Of a stretch of 64,000 nt of DNA, positions 10,563-23,807 are shown piece after piece. This DNA is from Karalla daura. Its lineage: Eukaryota; Chordata; Actinopteri; Chaetodontiformes; Leiognathidae. How positions within the stretch are numbered: position 1 is the first letter of the stretch; every line of letters begins with the position of its first letter. The translations under genes were made by a program, and so were the position numbers. Under the pieces are notes generated by a model. It saw nothing but the letters and a program-made list of their open reading frames with translations, did not search any database and was not told the origin of the DNA. The stretch is taken from the NCBI GenBank assembly GCA_029224185.1, contig CM055197.1:24922562-24986561 (forward strand). Direction: 5' to 3'.

Positions 10563-10881
10563 TTTTGGCCGGGATCCCGACCCCGAGCGAGTGAGCCCAA
10601 ACCCACGATTTGGGCTGTTTGCCGCCTCCGGGGTGGCCCACGCTCACTGGAAAAAGCAATCCCGAGGCCAGGTGGGGTCCAGGAGCTGAGATATTAACCC
10701 TCGCCGAAAGTGAAAAAAACGACCACCCCGGACCTGTCGTTTTGGCCGGGATCCCGACCCCGAGCGAGCGAGTCCAAACCCACGATTTGGGGTGTGAGCC
10801 GCCTCCGGGGTGGCCCACGCTCACTAGAAAAAGCAATCCCGAGGCCGGGTGGGGTCCAGGAGCTGAGATATTAAAATTCGC

Positions 10882-11156
10882 CGAAAGTGAAAAAAACGAC
10901 CACCCCGGACCTGTCGTTTTGGCCGGGATCCCGACCCTGAGCGAGCGAGTCCAAACCCACGATTTGGGGTGTGTGCCGCCTCCGGGGTGGCCCACACTCA
11001 CTGGAAAGAGCAATCCCGAGGCCGGGTGGGGTCCAGGAGCGAGTGAGCCCAAACCCACGATTTGGGCTGTTTGCCGCCTCCGGGGTGGCCCACGCTCACT
11101 GGAAAAAGCAATCCCGAGGCCGGGTGGGGTCCAGGAGCTGAGATATTAACCCTCGC
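10882..11156. repeat. Truncated 177-bp monomer with a 79-bp deletion
   Basis: Between monomer starts at 10882 and 11157 there are 275 bp instead of 354. GGGGTCCAGGAGC (ending at 11040) runs straight into GAGTGAGCCC, skipping from CTGAGATATT to CCGAC. GAGC at 11037-11040 occurs at both breakpoints (CAGGAGC and CCCGAGC), so four bases of microhomology mark the join. It is the only non-unit-length event seen in the right array apart from the extra-A variants. Confidence 0.95.
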
Positions 11157-12124
11157 CGAAAGTGAAAAAAACGACCACCCCGGACCTGTCGCTTTGGCCG
11201 GGATCCCGACCCCGAGCGAGCGAGTCCAAACCCACGATTTGGGGTGTGAGCCGCCTCCGGGGTGGCCCACGCTCACTGGAAAAAGCAATCCCGAGGCCGG
11301 GTGGGGTCCAGGAGCTGAGATATTAAAATTCGCCGAAAGTGAAAAAAACGACCACCCCGGACCTGTCGTTTTGGCCGGGATCCCGACCCTGAGCGAGCGA
11401 GTCCAAACCCACGATTTGGGGTGTGTGCCGCCTCCGGGGTGGCCCACACTCACTGGAAAGAGCAATCCCGAGGCCGGGTGGGGTCCAGGAGCTGAGATAT
11501 TAACCCTCGCCGAAAGTGAAAAAAACGACCACCCCGGACCTGTCGTTTTGGCCGGGATCCCGACCCCGAGCGAGCGAGTCCAAACCCACGATTTGGGGTG
11601 TGTGCCGCCTCCGGGGTGGCCCACGCTCACTGGAAAGAGCAATCCCGATGCCGGGTGAGGTGCCAGAGCTGAAATCTGAACCCTCGCCGAAAGTGAAAAA
11701 AAACGACCACCCCGGACCTGTCGTTTTGGCCGGGATCCCGACCCCGAGCGAGCGAGCCCAAACCCACGATTTGGGGTGTGAGCCGCCTCCGGGGTGGCCC
11801 ACGCTCACTGGAAAGAGCAATCCCGAGGCCGGGTGAGGTTTCAGAGCTGAGATATTAAAACTCGCCGAAAGTGAAAAAAACGACCACCCCGGACCTGTCG
11901 TTTTGGCCGGGATCCCGACCCCGAGCGAGCGAGCCCAAACCCACGATTTGGGGTGTGAGCCGCCTCCGGGGTGCCCCACGCTCACTGGAAAGAGCAATCC
12001 CGATGCCGGGTGAGGTGCCAGAGCTGAGATATTAAAACTCGCCGAAAGTGGAAAAAACGACCACCCCGGACCTGTCGTTTTGGCCGGGATCCCGACCCCG
12101 AGCGAGTGAGCACAAACCCACGAT
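11157..12124. repeat. 177-bp monomers between the truncated unit and the three-monomer HOR derivative
   Basis: Standard monomers with one 178-bp variant starting at 11688. A private GGGGTGCCCCACG, where others read GGGGTGGCCCACG, lies at about 11968-11980. The order before 11688 is the module that precedes most single 178-bp variants. Confidence 0.75.
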
Positions 12125-12655
12125 TTGGGCTGTTTGCCGCCTCCGGGGTGGCCCACGCTCACTGGAAAAAGCAATCCCGAGGCCGGGTGGGGTCCAGGAG
12201 CTGAGATATTAACCCTCGCCGAAAGTGAAAAAAACGACCACCCCGGACCTGTCGTTTTGGCCGGGATCCCGACTCCGAGCGAGCGAGCCCAAACCCACGA
12301 TTTGGGGTGTGTGCCGCCTCCGGGGTGGCCCACGCTCACTGGAAAGAGCAATCCCGAGGCCGGGTGGGGTCCAGGAGCTGGGATATTAACCCTCGCCGAA
12401 AGTGAAAAAAACGACCACCCCGGACCTGTCGTTTTGGCCGGGATCCCGACCCCGAGCGAGCGAGCCCAAACCCACGATTTGGGGTGTGAGCCGCCTCCGG
12501 GGTGGCCCACGCTCACTGGAAAGAGCAATCCCGATGCCGGGTGAGGTGCCAGAGCTGAGATATTAAAACTCGCCGAAAGTGGAAAAAACGACCACCCCGG
12601 ACCTGTCGTTTTGGCCGGGATCCCGACCCCGAGCGAGTGAGCCCAAACCCACGAT
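12125..12655. repeat. Three-monomer (531-bp) derivative of the 885-bp HOR
   Basis: Monomers of the CTGTTTGCC, GTGTGTGCC and GTGTGAGCC/GATGCCGGG types follow each other, where the full unit has five. The next equivalent monomer begins 531 bp later, at about 12656. Two internal monomers are missing. Confidence 0.7.
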
Positions 12656-13540
12656 TTGGGCTGTTTGCCGCCTCCGGGGTGGCCCACGCTCACTGGAAAA
12701 AGCAATCCCGAGGCCGGGTGGGGTCCAGGAGCTGAGATATTAACCCTCGCCGAAAGTGAAAAAAACGACCACCCCGGACCTGTCGCTTTGGCCGGGATCC
12801 CGACCCCGAGCGAGCGAGCCCAAACCCACGATTTGGGCTGTTTGCCGCCTCCGGGGTGGCCCACGCTCACTGGAAAAAGCAATCCCGAGGCCAGGTGGGG
12901 TCCAGGAGCTGAGATATTAACCCTCGCCGAAAGTGAAAAAAACGACCACCCCGGACCTGTCGTTTTGGCCGGGATCCCGACCCCGAGCGAGCGAGTCCAA
13001 ACCCACGATTTGGGGTGTGAGCCGCCTCCGGGGTGGCCCACGCTCACTGGAAAGAGCAATCCCGAGGCCGGGTGGGGTCCAGGAGCTGAGATATTAACCC
13101 TCGCCGAAAGTGAAAAAAACGACCACCCCGGACCTGTCGTTTTGGCCGGGATCCCGACCCCGAGCGAGCGAGTCCAAACCCACGATTTGGGGTGTGAGCC
13201 GCCTCCGGGGTGGCCCACGCTCACTGGAAAGAGCAATCCCGAGGCCGGGTGAGGTTTCAGAGCTGAGATATTAAAACTCGCCGAAAGTGAAAAAAACGAC
13301 CACCCCGGACCTGTCGTTTTGGCCGGGATCCCGACCCCGAGCGAGCGAGCCCAAACCCACGATTTGGGGTGTGAGCCGCCTCCGGGGTGGCCCACGCTCA
13401 CTGGAAAGAGCAATCCCGATGCCGGGTGAGGTGCCAGAGCTGAGATATTAAAACTCGCCGAAAGTGGAAAAAACGACCACCCCGGACCTGTCGTTTTGGC
13501 CGGGATCCCGACCCCGAGCGAGTGAGCCCAAACCCACGAT

Positions 13541-15177
13541 TTGGGCTGTTTGCCGCCTCCGGGGTGGCCCACGCTCACTGGAAAAAGCAATCCCGAGGCC
13601 GGGTGGGGTCCAGGAGCTGAGATATTAACCCTCGCCGAAAGTGAAAAAAACGACCACCCCGGACCTGTCGTTTTGGCCGGGATCCCGACCCCGAGCGAGC
13701 GAGCCCAAACCCACGATTTGGGGTGTGTGCCGCCTCCGGGGTGGCCCACGCTCACTGGAAAGAGCAATCCCGAGGCCGGGTGGGGTCCAGGAGCTGGGAT
13801 ATTAACCCTCGCCGAAAGTGAAAAAAACGACCACCCCGGACCTGTCGTTTTGGCCGGGATCCCGACCCCGAGCGAGCGAGCCCAAACCCACGATTTGGGG
13901 TGTGTGCCGCCTCCGGGGTGGCCCACGCTCACTGGAAAAAGCAATCCCGAGGCCGGGTGCGGTCCAGGAGCTGGGATATTAACCCTCGCCGAAAGTGAAA
14001 AAAACGACCACCCCGGACCTGTCGTTTTGGCCGGGATCCCGACCCCGAGCGAGTGAGCCCAAACCCACGATTTGGGCTGTTTGCCGCCTCCGGGGTGGCC
14101 CACGCTCACTGGAAAAAGCAATCCCGAGGCCGGGTGGGGTCCAGGAGCTGAGATATTAACCCTCGCCGAAAGTGAAAAAAACGACCACCCCGGACCTGTC
14201 GCTTTGGCCGGGATCCCGACCCCGAGCGAGCGAGTCCAAACCCACGATTTGGGGTGTGAGCCGCCTCCGGGGTGGCCCACGCTCACTGGAAAGAGCAATC
14301 CCGATGCCGGGTGAGGTGCCAGAGCTGAGATATTAAAACTCGCCGAAAGTGGAAAAAACGACCACCCCGGACCTGTCGTTTTGGCCGGGATCCCGACCCC
14401 GAGCGAGTGAGCACAAACCCACGATTTGGGCTGTTTGCCGCCTCCGGGGTGGCCCACGCTCACTGGAAAAAGCAATCCCGAGGCCGGGTGGGGTCCAGGA
14501 GCTGAGATATTAACCCTCGCCGAAAGTGAAAAAAACGACCACCCCGGACCTGTCGTTTTGGCCGGGATCCCGACTCCGAGCGAGCGAGCCCAAACCCACG
14601 ATTTGGGGTGTGTGCCGCCTCCGGGGTGGCCCACGCTCACTGGAAAGAGCAATCCCGAGGCCGGGTGGGGTCCAGGAGCTGGGATATTAACCCTCGCCGA
14701 AAGTGAAAAAAACGACCACCCCGGACCTGTCGTTTTGGCCGGGATCCCGACCCCGAGCGAGCGAGCCCAAACCCACGATTTGGGGTGTGTGCCGCCTCCG
14801 GGGTGGCCCACGCTCACTGGAAAAAGCAATCCCGAGGCCGGGTGCGGTCCAGGAGCTGGGATATTAACCCTCGCCGAAAGTGAAAAAAACGACCACCCCG
14901 GACCTGTCGTTTTGGCCGGGATCCCGACCCCGAGCGAGTGAGCCCAAACCCACGATTTGGGCTGTTTGCCGCCTCCGGGGTGGCCCACGCTCACTGGAAA
15001 AAGCAATCCCGAGGCCGGGTGGGGTCCAGGAGCTGAGATATTAACCCTCGCCGAAAGTGAAAAAAACGACCACCCCGGACCTGTCGCTTTGGCCGGGATC
15101 CCGACCCCGAGCGAGCGAGTCCAAACCCACGATTTGGGGTGTGAGCCGCCTCCGGGGTGGCCCACGCTCACTGGAAA
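13541..15177. repeat. 885-bp five-monomer HOR, two copies
   Basis: Copies start at about 13541 and 14426. The monomer order is: (1) CTGTTTGCC with GAGATATTAACCC; (2) GTGTGTGCC with GGGATATTAACCC; (3) GTGTGTGCC with GAGGCCGGGTGCGG; (4) CTGTTTGCC followed by CGCTTTGG; (5) GTGTGAGCC with GATGCCGGGTGAGG followed by GTGGAAAAAACG. The second copy ends where monomer 5 switches to GGAAAAAGC at 15178. Confidence 0.85.
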
Positions 15178-18100
15178 AAGCAATCCCGAGGCCGGGTGGG
15201 GTCCAGGAGCTGAGATATTAAAATTCGCCGAAAGTGAAAAAAACGACCACCCCGGACCTGTCGTTTTGGCCGGGATCCCGACCCTGAGCGAGCGAGTCCA
15301 AACCCACGATTTGGGGTGTGTGCCGCCTCCGGGGTGGCCCACGCTCACTGGAAAGAGCAATCCCGATGCCGGGTGAGGTGCCAGAGCTGAGATATTAAAA
15401 CTCGCCGAAAGTGGAAAAAACGACCACCCCGGACCTGTCGTTTTGGCCGGGATCCCGACCCCGAGCGAGTGAGCCCAAACCCACGATTTGGGCTGTTTGC
15501 CGCCTCCGGGGTGGCCCACGCTCACTGGAAAAAGCAATCCCGAGGCCGGGTGGGGTCCAGGAGCTGAGATATTAACCCTCGCCGAAAGTGAAAAAAACGA
15601 CCACCCCGGACCTGTCGCTTTGGCCGGGATCCCGACCCCGAGCGAGCGAGCCCAAACCCACGATTTGGGCTGTTTGCCGCCTCCGGGGTGGCCCACGCTC
15701 ACTGGAAAAAGCAATCCCGAGGCCAGGTGGGGTCCAGGAGCTGAGATATTAACCCTCGCCGAAAGTGAAAAAAACGACCACCCCGGACCTGTCGTTTTGG
15801 CCGGGATCCCGACCCCGAGCGAGCGAGTCCAAACCCACGATTTGGGGTGTGAGCCGCCTCCGGGGTGGCCCACGCTCACTGGAAAGAGCAATCCCGAGGC
15901 CGGGTGGGGTCCAGGAGCTGAGATATTAACCCTCGCCGAAAGTGAAAAAAACGACCACCCCGGACCTGTCGTTTTGGCCGGGATCCCGACCCCGAGCGAG
16001 CGAGCCCAAACCCACGATTTGGGGTGTGTGCCGCCTCCGGGGTGGCCCACGCTCACTGGAAAGAGCAATCCCGAGGCCGGGTGAGGTTTCAGAGCTGAGA
16101 TATTAAAACTCGCCGAAAGTGAAAAAAACGACCACCCCGGACCTGTCGTTTTGGCCGGGATCCCGACCCCGAGCGAGCGAGCCCAAACCCACGATTTGGG
16201 GTGTGAGCCGCCTCCGGGGTGGCCCACGCTCACTGGAAAGAGCAATCCCGATGCCGGGTGAGGTGCCAGAGCTGAGATATTAAAACTCGCCGAAAGTGGA
16301 AAAAACGACCACCCCGGACCTGTCGTTTTGGCCGGGATCCCGACCCCGAGCGAGTGAGCCCAAACCCACGATTTGGGCTGTTTGCCGCCTCCGGGGTGGC
16401 CCACGCTCACTGGAAAAAGCAATCCCGAGGCCGGGTGGGGTCCAGGAGCTGAGATATTAACCCTCGCCGAAAGTGAAAAAAACGACCACCCCGGACCTGT
16501 CGTTTTGGCCGGGATCCCGACCCCGAGCGAGCGAGCCCAAACCCACGATTTGGGGTGTGTGCCGCCTCCGGTGTGGCCCACGCTCACTGGAAAGAGCAAT
16601 CCCGAGGCCGGGTGGGGTCCAGGAGCTGGGATATTAACCCTCGCCGAAAGTGAAAAAAACGACCACCCCGGACCTGTCGTTTTGGCCGGGATCCCGACCC
16701 CGAGCGAGCGAGCCCAAACCCACGATTTGGGGTGTGTGCCGCCTCCGGGGTGGCCCACGCTCACTGGAAAAAGCAATCCCGAGGCCGGGTGCGGTCCAGG
16801 AGCTGGGATATTAACCCTCGCCGAAAGTGAAAAAAACGACCACCCCGGACCTGTCGTTTTGGCCGGGATCCCGACCCCGAGCGAGTGAGCCCAAACCCAC
16901 GATTTGGGCTGTTTGCCGCCTCCGGGGTGGCCCCCGCTCACTGGAAAAAGCAATCCCGAGGCCGGGTGGGGTCCAGGAGCTGAGATATTAACCCTCGCCG
17001 AAAGTGAAAAAAACGACCACCCCGGACCTGTCGCTTTGGCCGGGATCCCGACCCCGAGCGAGCGAGTCCAAACCCACGATTTGGGGTGTGAGCCGCCTCC
17101 GGGGTGGCCCACGCTCACTGGAAAGAGCAATCCCGATGCCGGGTGAGGTGCCAGAGCTGAGATATTAAAACTCGCCGAAAGTGGAAAAAACGACCACCCC
17201 GGACCTGTCGTTTTGGCCGGGATCCCGACCCCGAGCGAGTGAGCACAAACCCACGATTTGGGCTGTTTGCCGCCTCCGGGGTGGCCCACGCTCACTGGAA
17301 AAAGCAATCCCGAGGCCGGGTGGGGTCCAGGAGCTGAGATATTAACCCTCGCCGAAAGTGAAAAAAACGACCACCCCGGACCTGTCGTTTTGGCCGGGAT
17401 CCCGACTCCGAGCGAGCGAGCCCAAACCCACGATTTGGGGTGTGTGCCGCCTCCGGGGTGGCCCACGCTCACTGGAAAGAGCAATCCCGAGGCCGGGTGG
17501 GGTCCAGGAGCTGGGATATTAACCCTCGCCGAAAGTGAAAAAAACGACCACCCCGGACCTGTCGTTTTGGCCGGGATCCCGACCCCGAGCGAGCGAGCCC
17601 AAACCCACGATTTGGGGTGTGTGCCGCCTCCGGGGTGGCCCACGCTCACTGGAAAAAGCAATCCCGAGGCCGGGTGCGGTCCAGGAGCTGGGATATTAAC
17701 CCTCGCCGAAAGTGAAAAAAACGACCACCCCGGACCTGTCGTTTTGGCCGGGATCCCGACCCCGAGCGAGTGAGCCCAAACCCACGATTTGGGCTGTTTG
17801 CCGCCTCCGGGGTGGCCCACGCTCACTGGAAAAAGCAATCCCGAGGCCGGGTGGGGTCCAGGAGCTGAGATATTAACCCTCGCCGAAAGTGAAAAAAACG
17901 ACCACCCCGGACCTGTCGCTTTGGCCGGGATCCCGACCCCGAGCGAGCGAGTCCAAACCCACGATTTGGGGTGTGAGCCGCCTCCGGGGTGGCCCACGCT
18001 CACTGGAAAAAGCAATCCCGAGGCCGGGTGGGGTCCAGGAGCTGAGATATTAAAATTCGCCGAAAGTGAAAAAAACGACCACCCCGGACCTGTCGTTTTG

Positions 18101-18272
18101 GCCGGGATCCCGACCCTGAGCGAGCGAGTCCAAACCCACGATTTGGGGTGTGTGCCGCCTCCGGGGTGGCCCACACTCACTGGAAAGAGCAATCCCGAGG
18201 CCGGGTGGGGTCCAGGAGCTGAGATATTAACCCTCGCCGAAAGTGAAAAAAACGACCACCCCGGACCTGTCG
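13651..18272. repeat. Tandem duplication, offset 4780 bp, copy 1
   Basis: Matches 18431-23052 at an offset of 4780 bp (27 monomers plus one extra A). At least three differences were seen: CTCCGGTGTGGCC (about 16571) against CTCCGGGGTGGCC, GGCCCCCGCTC (about 16933) against GGCCCACGCTC, and GGGCTGTTTGCC (about 15490) against GGGCTTTTTGCC. The left limit is the A run (seven against eight A) and the right limit is CGTTTTGG (18273) against CGCTTTGG (23053). Confidence 0.85.
16373..18009. repeat. 885-bp five-monomer HOR, two copies
   Basis: Copies start at about 16373 and 17258 with the same five-monomer order as at 13541. This block is 2832 bp (16 monomers) to the right of the 13541 block, so the two-copy HOR plus its spacer was itself duplicated. 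Confidence 0.85.
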
Positions 18273-18430
18273 TTTTGGCCGGGATCCCGACCCCGAGCGA
18301 GCGAGTCCAAACCCACGATTTGGGGTGTGTGCCGCCTCCGGGGTGGCCCACGCTCACTGGAAAGAGCAATCCCGATGCCGGGTGAGGTGCCAGAGCTGAA
18401 ATCTGAACCCTCGCCGAAAGTGAAAAAAAA

Positions 18431-19957
18431 CGACCACCCCGGACCTGTCGTTTTGGCCGGGATCCCGACCCCGAGCGAGCGAGCCCAAACCCACGATTTG
18501 GGGTGTGTGCCGCCTCCGGGGTGGCCCACGCTCACTGGAAAGAGCAATCCCGAGGCCGGGTGGGGTCCAGGAGCTGGGATATTAACCCTCGCCGAAAGTG
18601 AAAAAAACGACCACCCCGGACCTGTCGTTTTGGCCGGGATCCCGACCCCGAGCGAGCGAGCCCAAACCCACGATTTGGGGTGTGTGCCGCCTCCGGGGTG
18701 GCCCACGCTCACTGGAAAAAGCAATCCCGAGGCCGGGTGCGGTCCAGGAGCTGGGATATTAACCCTCGCCGAAAGTGAAAAAAACGACCACCCCGGACCT
18801 GTCGTTTTGGCCGGGATCCCGACCCCGAGCGAGTGAGCCCAAACCCACGATTTGGGCTGTTTGCCGCCTCCGGGGTGGCCCACGCTCACTGGAAAAAGCA
18901 ATCCCGAGGCCGGGTGGGGTCCAGGAGCTGAGATATTAACCCTCGCCGAAAGTGAAAAAAACGACCACCCCGGACCTGTCGCTTTGGCCGGGATCCCGAC
19001 CCCGAGCGAGCGAGTCCAAACCCACGATTTGGGGTGTGAGCCGCCTCCGGGGTGGCCCACGCTCACTGGAAAGAGCAATCCCGATGCCGGGTGAGGTGCC
19101 AGAGCTGAGATATTAAAACTCGCCGAAAGTGGAAAAAACGACCACCCCGGACCTGTCGTTTTGGCCGGGATCCCGACCCCGAGCGAGTGAGCACAAACCC
19201 ACGATTTGGGCTGTTTGCCGCCTCCGGGGTGGCCCACGCTCACTGGAAAAAGCAATCCCGAGGCCGGGTGGGGTCCAGGAGCTGAGATATTAACCCTCGC
19301 CGAAAGTGAAAAAAACGACCACCCCGGACCTGTCGTTTTGGCCGGGATCCCGACTCCGAGCGAGCGAGCCCAAACCCACGATTTGGGGTGTGTGCCGCCT
19401 CCGGGGTGGCCCACGCTCACTGGAAAGAGCAATCCCGAGGCCGGGTGGGGTCCAGGAGCTGGGATATTAACCCTCGCCGAAAGTGAAAAAAACGACCACC
19501 CCGGACCTGTCGTTTTGGCCGGGATCCCGACCCCGAGCGAGCGAGCCCAAACCCACGATTTGGGGTGTGTGCCGCCTCCGGGGTGGCCCACGCTCACTGG
19601 AAAAAGCAATCCCGAGGCCGGGTGCGGTCCAGGAGCTGGGATATTAACCCTCGCCGAAAGTGAAAAAAACGACCACCCCGGACCTGTCGTTTTGGCCGGG
19701 ATCCCGACCCCGAGCGAGTGAGCCCAAACCCACGATTTGGGCTGTTTGCCGCCTCCGGGGTGGCCCACGCTCACTGGAAAAAGCAATCCCGAGGCCGGGT
19801 GGGGTCCAGGAGCTGAGATATTAACCCTCGCCGAAAGTGAAAAAAACGACCACCCCGGACCTGTCGCTTTGGCCGGGATCCCGACCCCGAGCGAGCGAGT
19901 CCAAACCCACGATTTGGGGTGTGAGCCGCCTCCGGGGTGGCCCACGCTCACTGGAAA
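18431..19957. repeat. 885-bp five-monomer HOR, one partial and one full copy
   Basis: Monomers 2 to 5 follow the 178-bp variant, then a full copy starts at about 19206. The 178-bp monomer replaces the front of the first copy, so a recombination joint lies at about 18415-18431. Confidence 0.75.
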
Positions 19958-21152
19958 AAGCAATCCCGAGGCCGGGTGGGGTCCAGGAGCTGAGATATTA
20001 AAATTCGCCGAAAGTGAAAAAAACGACCACCCCGGACCTGTCGTTTTGGCCGGGATCCCGACCCTGAGCGAGCGAGTCCAAACCCACGATTTGGGGTGTG
20101 TGCCGCCTCCGGGGTGGCCCACGCTCACTGGAAAGAGCAATCCCGATGCCGGGTGAGGTGCCAGAGCTGAGATATTAAAACTCGCCGAAAGTGGAAAAAA
20201 CGACCACCCCGGACCTGTCGTTTTGGCCGGGATCCCGACCCCGAGCGAGTGAGCCCAAACCCACGATTTGGGCTTTTTGCCGCCTCCGGGGTGGCCCACG
20301 CTCACTGGAAAAAGCAATCCCGAGGCCGGGTGGGGTCCAGGAGCTGAGATATTAACCCTCGCCGAAAGTGAAAAAAACGACCACCCCGGACCTGTCGCTT
20401 TGGCCGGGATCCCGACCCCGAGCGAGCGAGCCCAAACCCACGATTTGGGCTGTTTGCCGCCTCCGGGGTGGCCCACGCTCACTGGAAAAAGCAATCCCGA
20501 GGCCAGGTGGGGTCCAGGAGCTGAGATATTAACCCTCGCCGAAAGTGAAAAAAACGACCACCCCGGACCTGTCGTTTTGGCCGGGATCCCGACCCCGAGC
20601 GAGCGAGTCCAAACCCACGATTTGGGGTGTGAGCCGCCTCCGGGGTGGCCCACGCTCACTGGAAAGAGCAATCCCGAGGCCGGGTGGGGTCCAGGAGCTG
20701 AGATATTAACCCTCGCCGAAAGTGAAAAAAACGACCACCCCGGACCTGTCGTTTTGGCCGGGATCCCGACCCCGAGCGAGCGAGCCCAAACCCACGATTT
20801 GGGGTGTGTGCCGCCTCCGGGGTGGCCCACGCTCACTGGAAAGAGCAATCCCGAGGCCGGGTGAGGTTTCAGAGCTGAGATATTAAAACTCGCCGAAAGT
20901 GAAAAAAACGACCACCCCGGACCTGTCGTTTTGGCCGGGATCCCGACCCCGAGCGAGCGAGCCCAAACCCACGATTTGGGGTGTGAGCCGCCTCCGGGGT
21001 GGCCCACGCTCACTGGAAAGAGCAATCCCGATGCCGGGTGAGGTGCCAGAGCTGAGATATTAAAACTCGCCGAAAGTGGAAAAAACGACCACCCCGGACC
21101 TGTCGTTTTGGCCGGGATCCCGACCCCGAGCGAGTGAGCCCAAACCCACGAT

Positions 21153-22789
21153 TTGGGCTGTTTGCCGCCTCCGGGGTGGCCCACGCTCACTGGAAAAAGC
21201 AATCCCGAGGCCGGGTGGGGTCCAGGAGCTGAGATATTAACCCTCGCCGAAAGTGAAAAAAACGACCACCCCGGACCTGTCGTTTTGGCCGGGATCCCGA
21301 CCCCGAGCGAGCGAGCCCAAACCCACGATTTGGGGTGTGTGCCGCCTCCGGGGTGGCCCACGCTCACTGGAAAGAGCAATCCCGAGGCCGGGTGGGGTCC
21401 AGGAGCTGGGATATTAACCCTCGCCGAAAGTGAAAAAAACGACCACCCCGGACCTGTCGTTTTGGCCGGGATCCCGACCCCGAGCGAGCGAGCCCAAACC
21501 CACGATTTGGGGTGTGTGCCGCCTCCGGGGTGGCCCACGCTCACTGGAAAAAGCAATCCCGAGGCCGGGTGCGGTCCAGGAGCTGGGATATTAACCCTCG
21601 CCGAAAGTGAAAAAAACGACCACCCCGGACCTGTCGTTTTGGCCGGGATCCCGACCCCGAGCGAGTGAGCCCAAACCCACGATTTGGGCTGTTTGCCGCC
21701 TCCGGGGTGGCCCACGCTCACTGGAAAAAGCAATCCCGAGGCCGGGTGGGGTCCAGGAGCTGAGATATTAACCCTCGCCGAAAGTGAAAAAAACGACCAC
21801 CCCGGACCTGTCGCTTTGGCCGGGATCCCGACCCCGAGCGAGCGAGTCCAAACCCACGATTTGGGGTGTGAGCCGCCTCCGGGGTGGCCCACGCTCACTG
21901 GAAAGAGCAATCCCGATGCCGGGTGAGGTGCCAGAGCTGAGATATTAAAACTCGCCGAAAGTGGAAAAAACGACCACCCCGGACCTGTCGTTTTGGCCGG
22001 GATCCCGACCCCGAGCGAGTGAGCACAAACCCACGATTTGGGCTGTTTGCCGCCTCCGGGGTGGCCCACGCTCACTGGAAAAAGCAATCCCGAGGCCGGG
22101 TGGGGTCCAGGAGCTGAGATATTAACCCTCGCCGAAAGTGAAAAAAACGACCACCCCGGACCTGTCGTTTTGGCCGGGATCCCGACTCCGAGCGAGCGAG
22201 CCCAAACCCACGATTTGGGGTGTGTGCCGCCTCCGGGGTGGCCCACGCTCACTGGAAAGAGCAATCCCGAGGCCGGGTGGGGTCCAGGAGCTGGGATATT
22301 AACCCTCGCCGAAAGTGAAAAAAACGACCACCCCGGACCTGTCGTTTTGGCCGGGATCCCGACCCCGAGCGAGCGAGCCCAAACCCACGATTTGGGGTGT
22401 GTGCCGCCTCCGGGGTGGCCCACGCTCACTGGAAAAAGCAATCCCGAGGCCGGGTGCGGTCCAGGAGCTGGGATATTAACCCTCGCCGAAAGTGAAAAAA
22501 ACGACCACCCCGGACCTGTCGTTTTGGCCGGGATCCCGACCCCGAGCGAGTGAGCCCAAACCCACGATTTGGGCTGTTTGCCGCCTCCGGGGTGGCCCAC
22601 GCTCACTGGAAAAAGCAATCCCGAGGCCGGGTGGGGTCCAGGAGCTGAGATATTAACCCTCGCCGAAAGTGAAAAAAACGACCACCCCGGACCTGTCGCT
22701 TTGGCCGGGATCCCGACCCCGAGCGAGCGAGTCCAAACCCACGATTTGGGGTGTGAGCCGCCTCCGGGGTGGCCCACGCTCACTGGAAA
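21153..22789. repeat. 885-bp five-monomer HOR, two copies
   Basis: Copies start at about 21153 and 22038. This is the 4780-bp counterpart of the block at 16373-18009. Confidence 0.85.
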
Positions 22790-23807
22790 AAGCAATCCCG
22801 AGGCCGGGTGGGGTCCAGGAGCTGAGATATTAAAATTCGCCGAAAGTGAAAAAAACGACCACCCCGGACCTGTCGTTTTGGCCGGGATCCCGACCCTGAG
22901 CGAGCGAGTCCAAACCCACGATTTGGGGTGTGTGCCGCCTCCGGGGTGGCCCACACTCACTGGAAAGAGCAATCCCGAGGCCGGGTGGGGTCCAGGAGCT
23001 GAGATATTAACCCTCGCCGAAAGTGAAAAAAACGACCACCCCGGACCTGTCGCTTTGGCCGGGATCCCGACCCCGAGCGAGCGAGCCCAAACCCACGATT
23101 TGGGCTGTTTGCCGCCTCCGGGGTGGCCCACGCTCACTGGAAAAAGCAATCCCGAGGCCAGGTGGGGTCCAGGAGCTGAGATATTAACCCTCGCCGAAAG
23201 TGAAAAAAACGACCACCCCGGACCTGTCGTTTTGGCCGGGATCCCGACCCCGAGCGAGCGAGTCCAAACCCACGATTTGGGGTGTGAGCCGCCTCCGGGG
23301 TGGCCCACGCTCACTGGAAAGAGCAATCCCGAGGCCGGGTGGGGTCCAGGAGCTGAGATATTAACCCTCGCCGAAAGTGAAAAAAACGACCACCCCGGAC
23401 CTGTCGTTTTGGCCGGGATCCCGACCCCGAGCGAGCGAGCCCAAACCCACGATTTGGGGTGTGTGCCGCCTCCGGGGTGGCCCACGCTCACTGGAAAGAG
23501 CAATCCCGAGGCCGGGTGAGGTTTCAGAGCTGAGATATTAAAACTCGCCGAAAGTGAAAAAAACGACCACCCCGGACCTGTCGTTTTGGCCGGGATCCCG
23601 ACCCCGAGCGAGCGAGCCCAAACCCACGATTTGGGGTGTGAGCCGCCTCCGGGGTGGCCCACGCTCACTGGAAAGAGCAATCCCGATGCCGGGTGAGGTG
23701 CCAGAGCTGAGATATTAAAACTCGCCGAAAGTGGAAAAAACGACCACCCCGGACCTGTCGTTTTGGCCGGGATCCCGACCCCGAGCGAGTGAGCCCAAAC
23801 CCACGAT

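Larger units (their letters stand above)
18431..23052. repeat. Tandem duplication, offset 4780 bp, copy 2
   Basis: Counterpart of 13651-18272. It begins directly after the 178-bp variant starting at 18415. It carries GGGCTTTTTGCC at about 20270, a change shared with about 28770 and 36560, which makes it a useful lineage marker. Confidence 0.85.
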
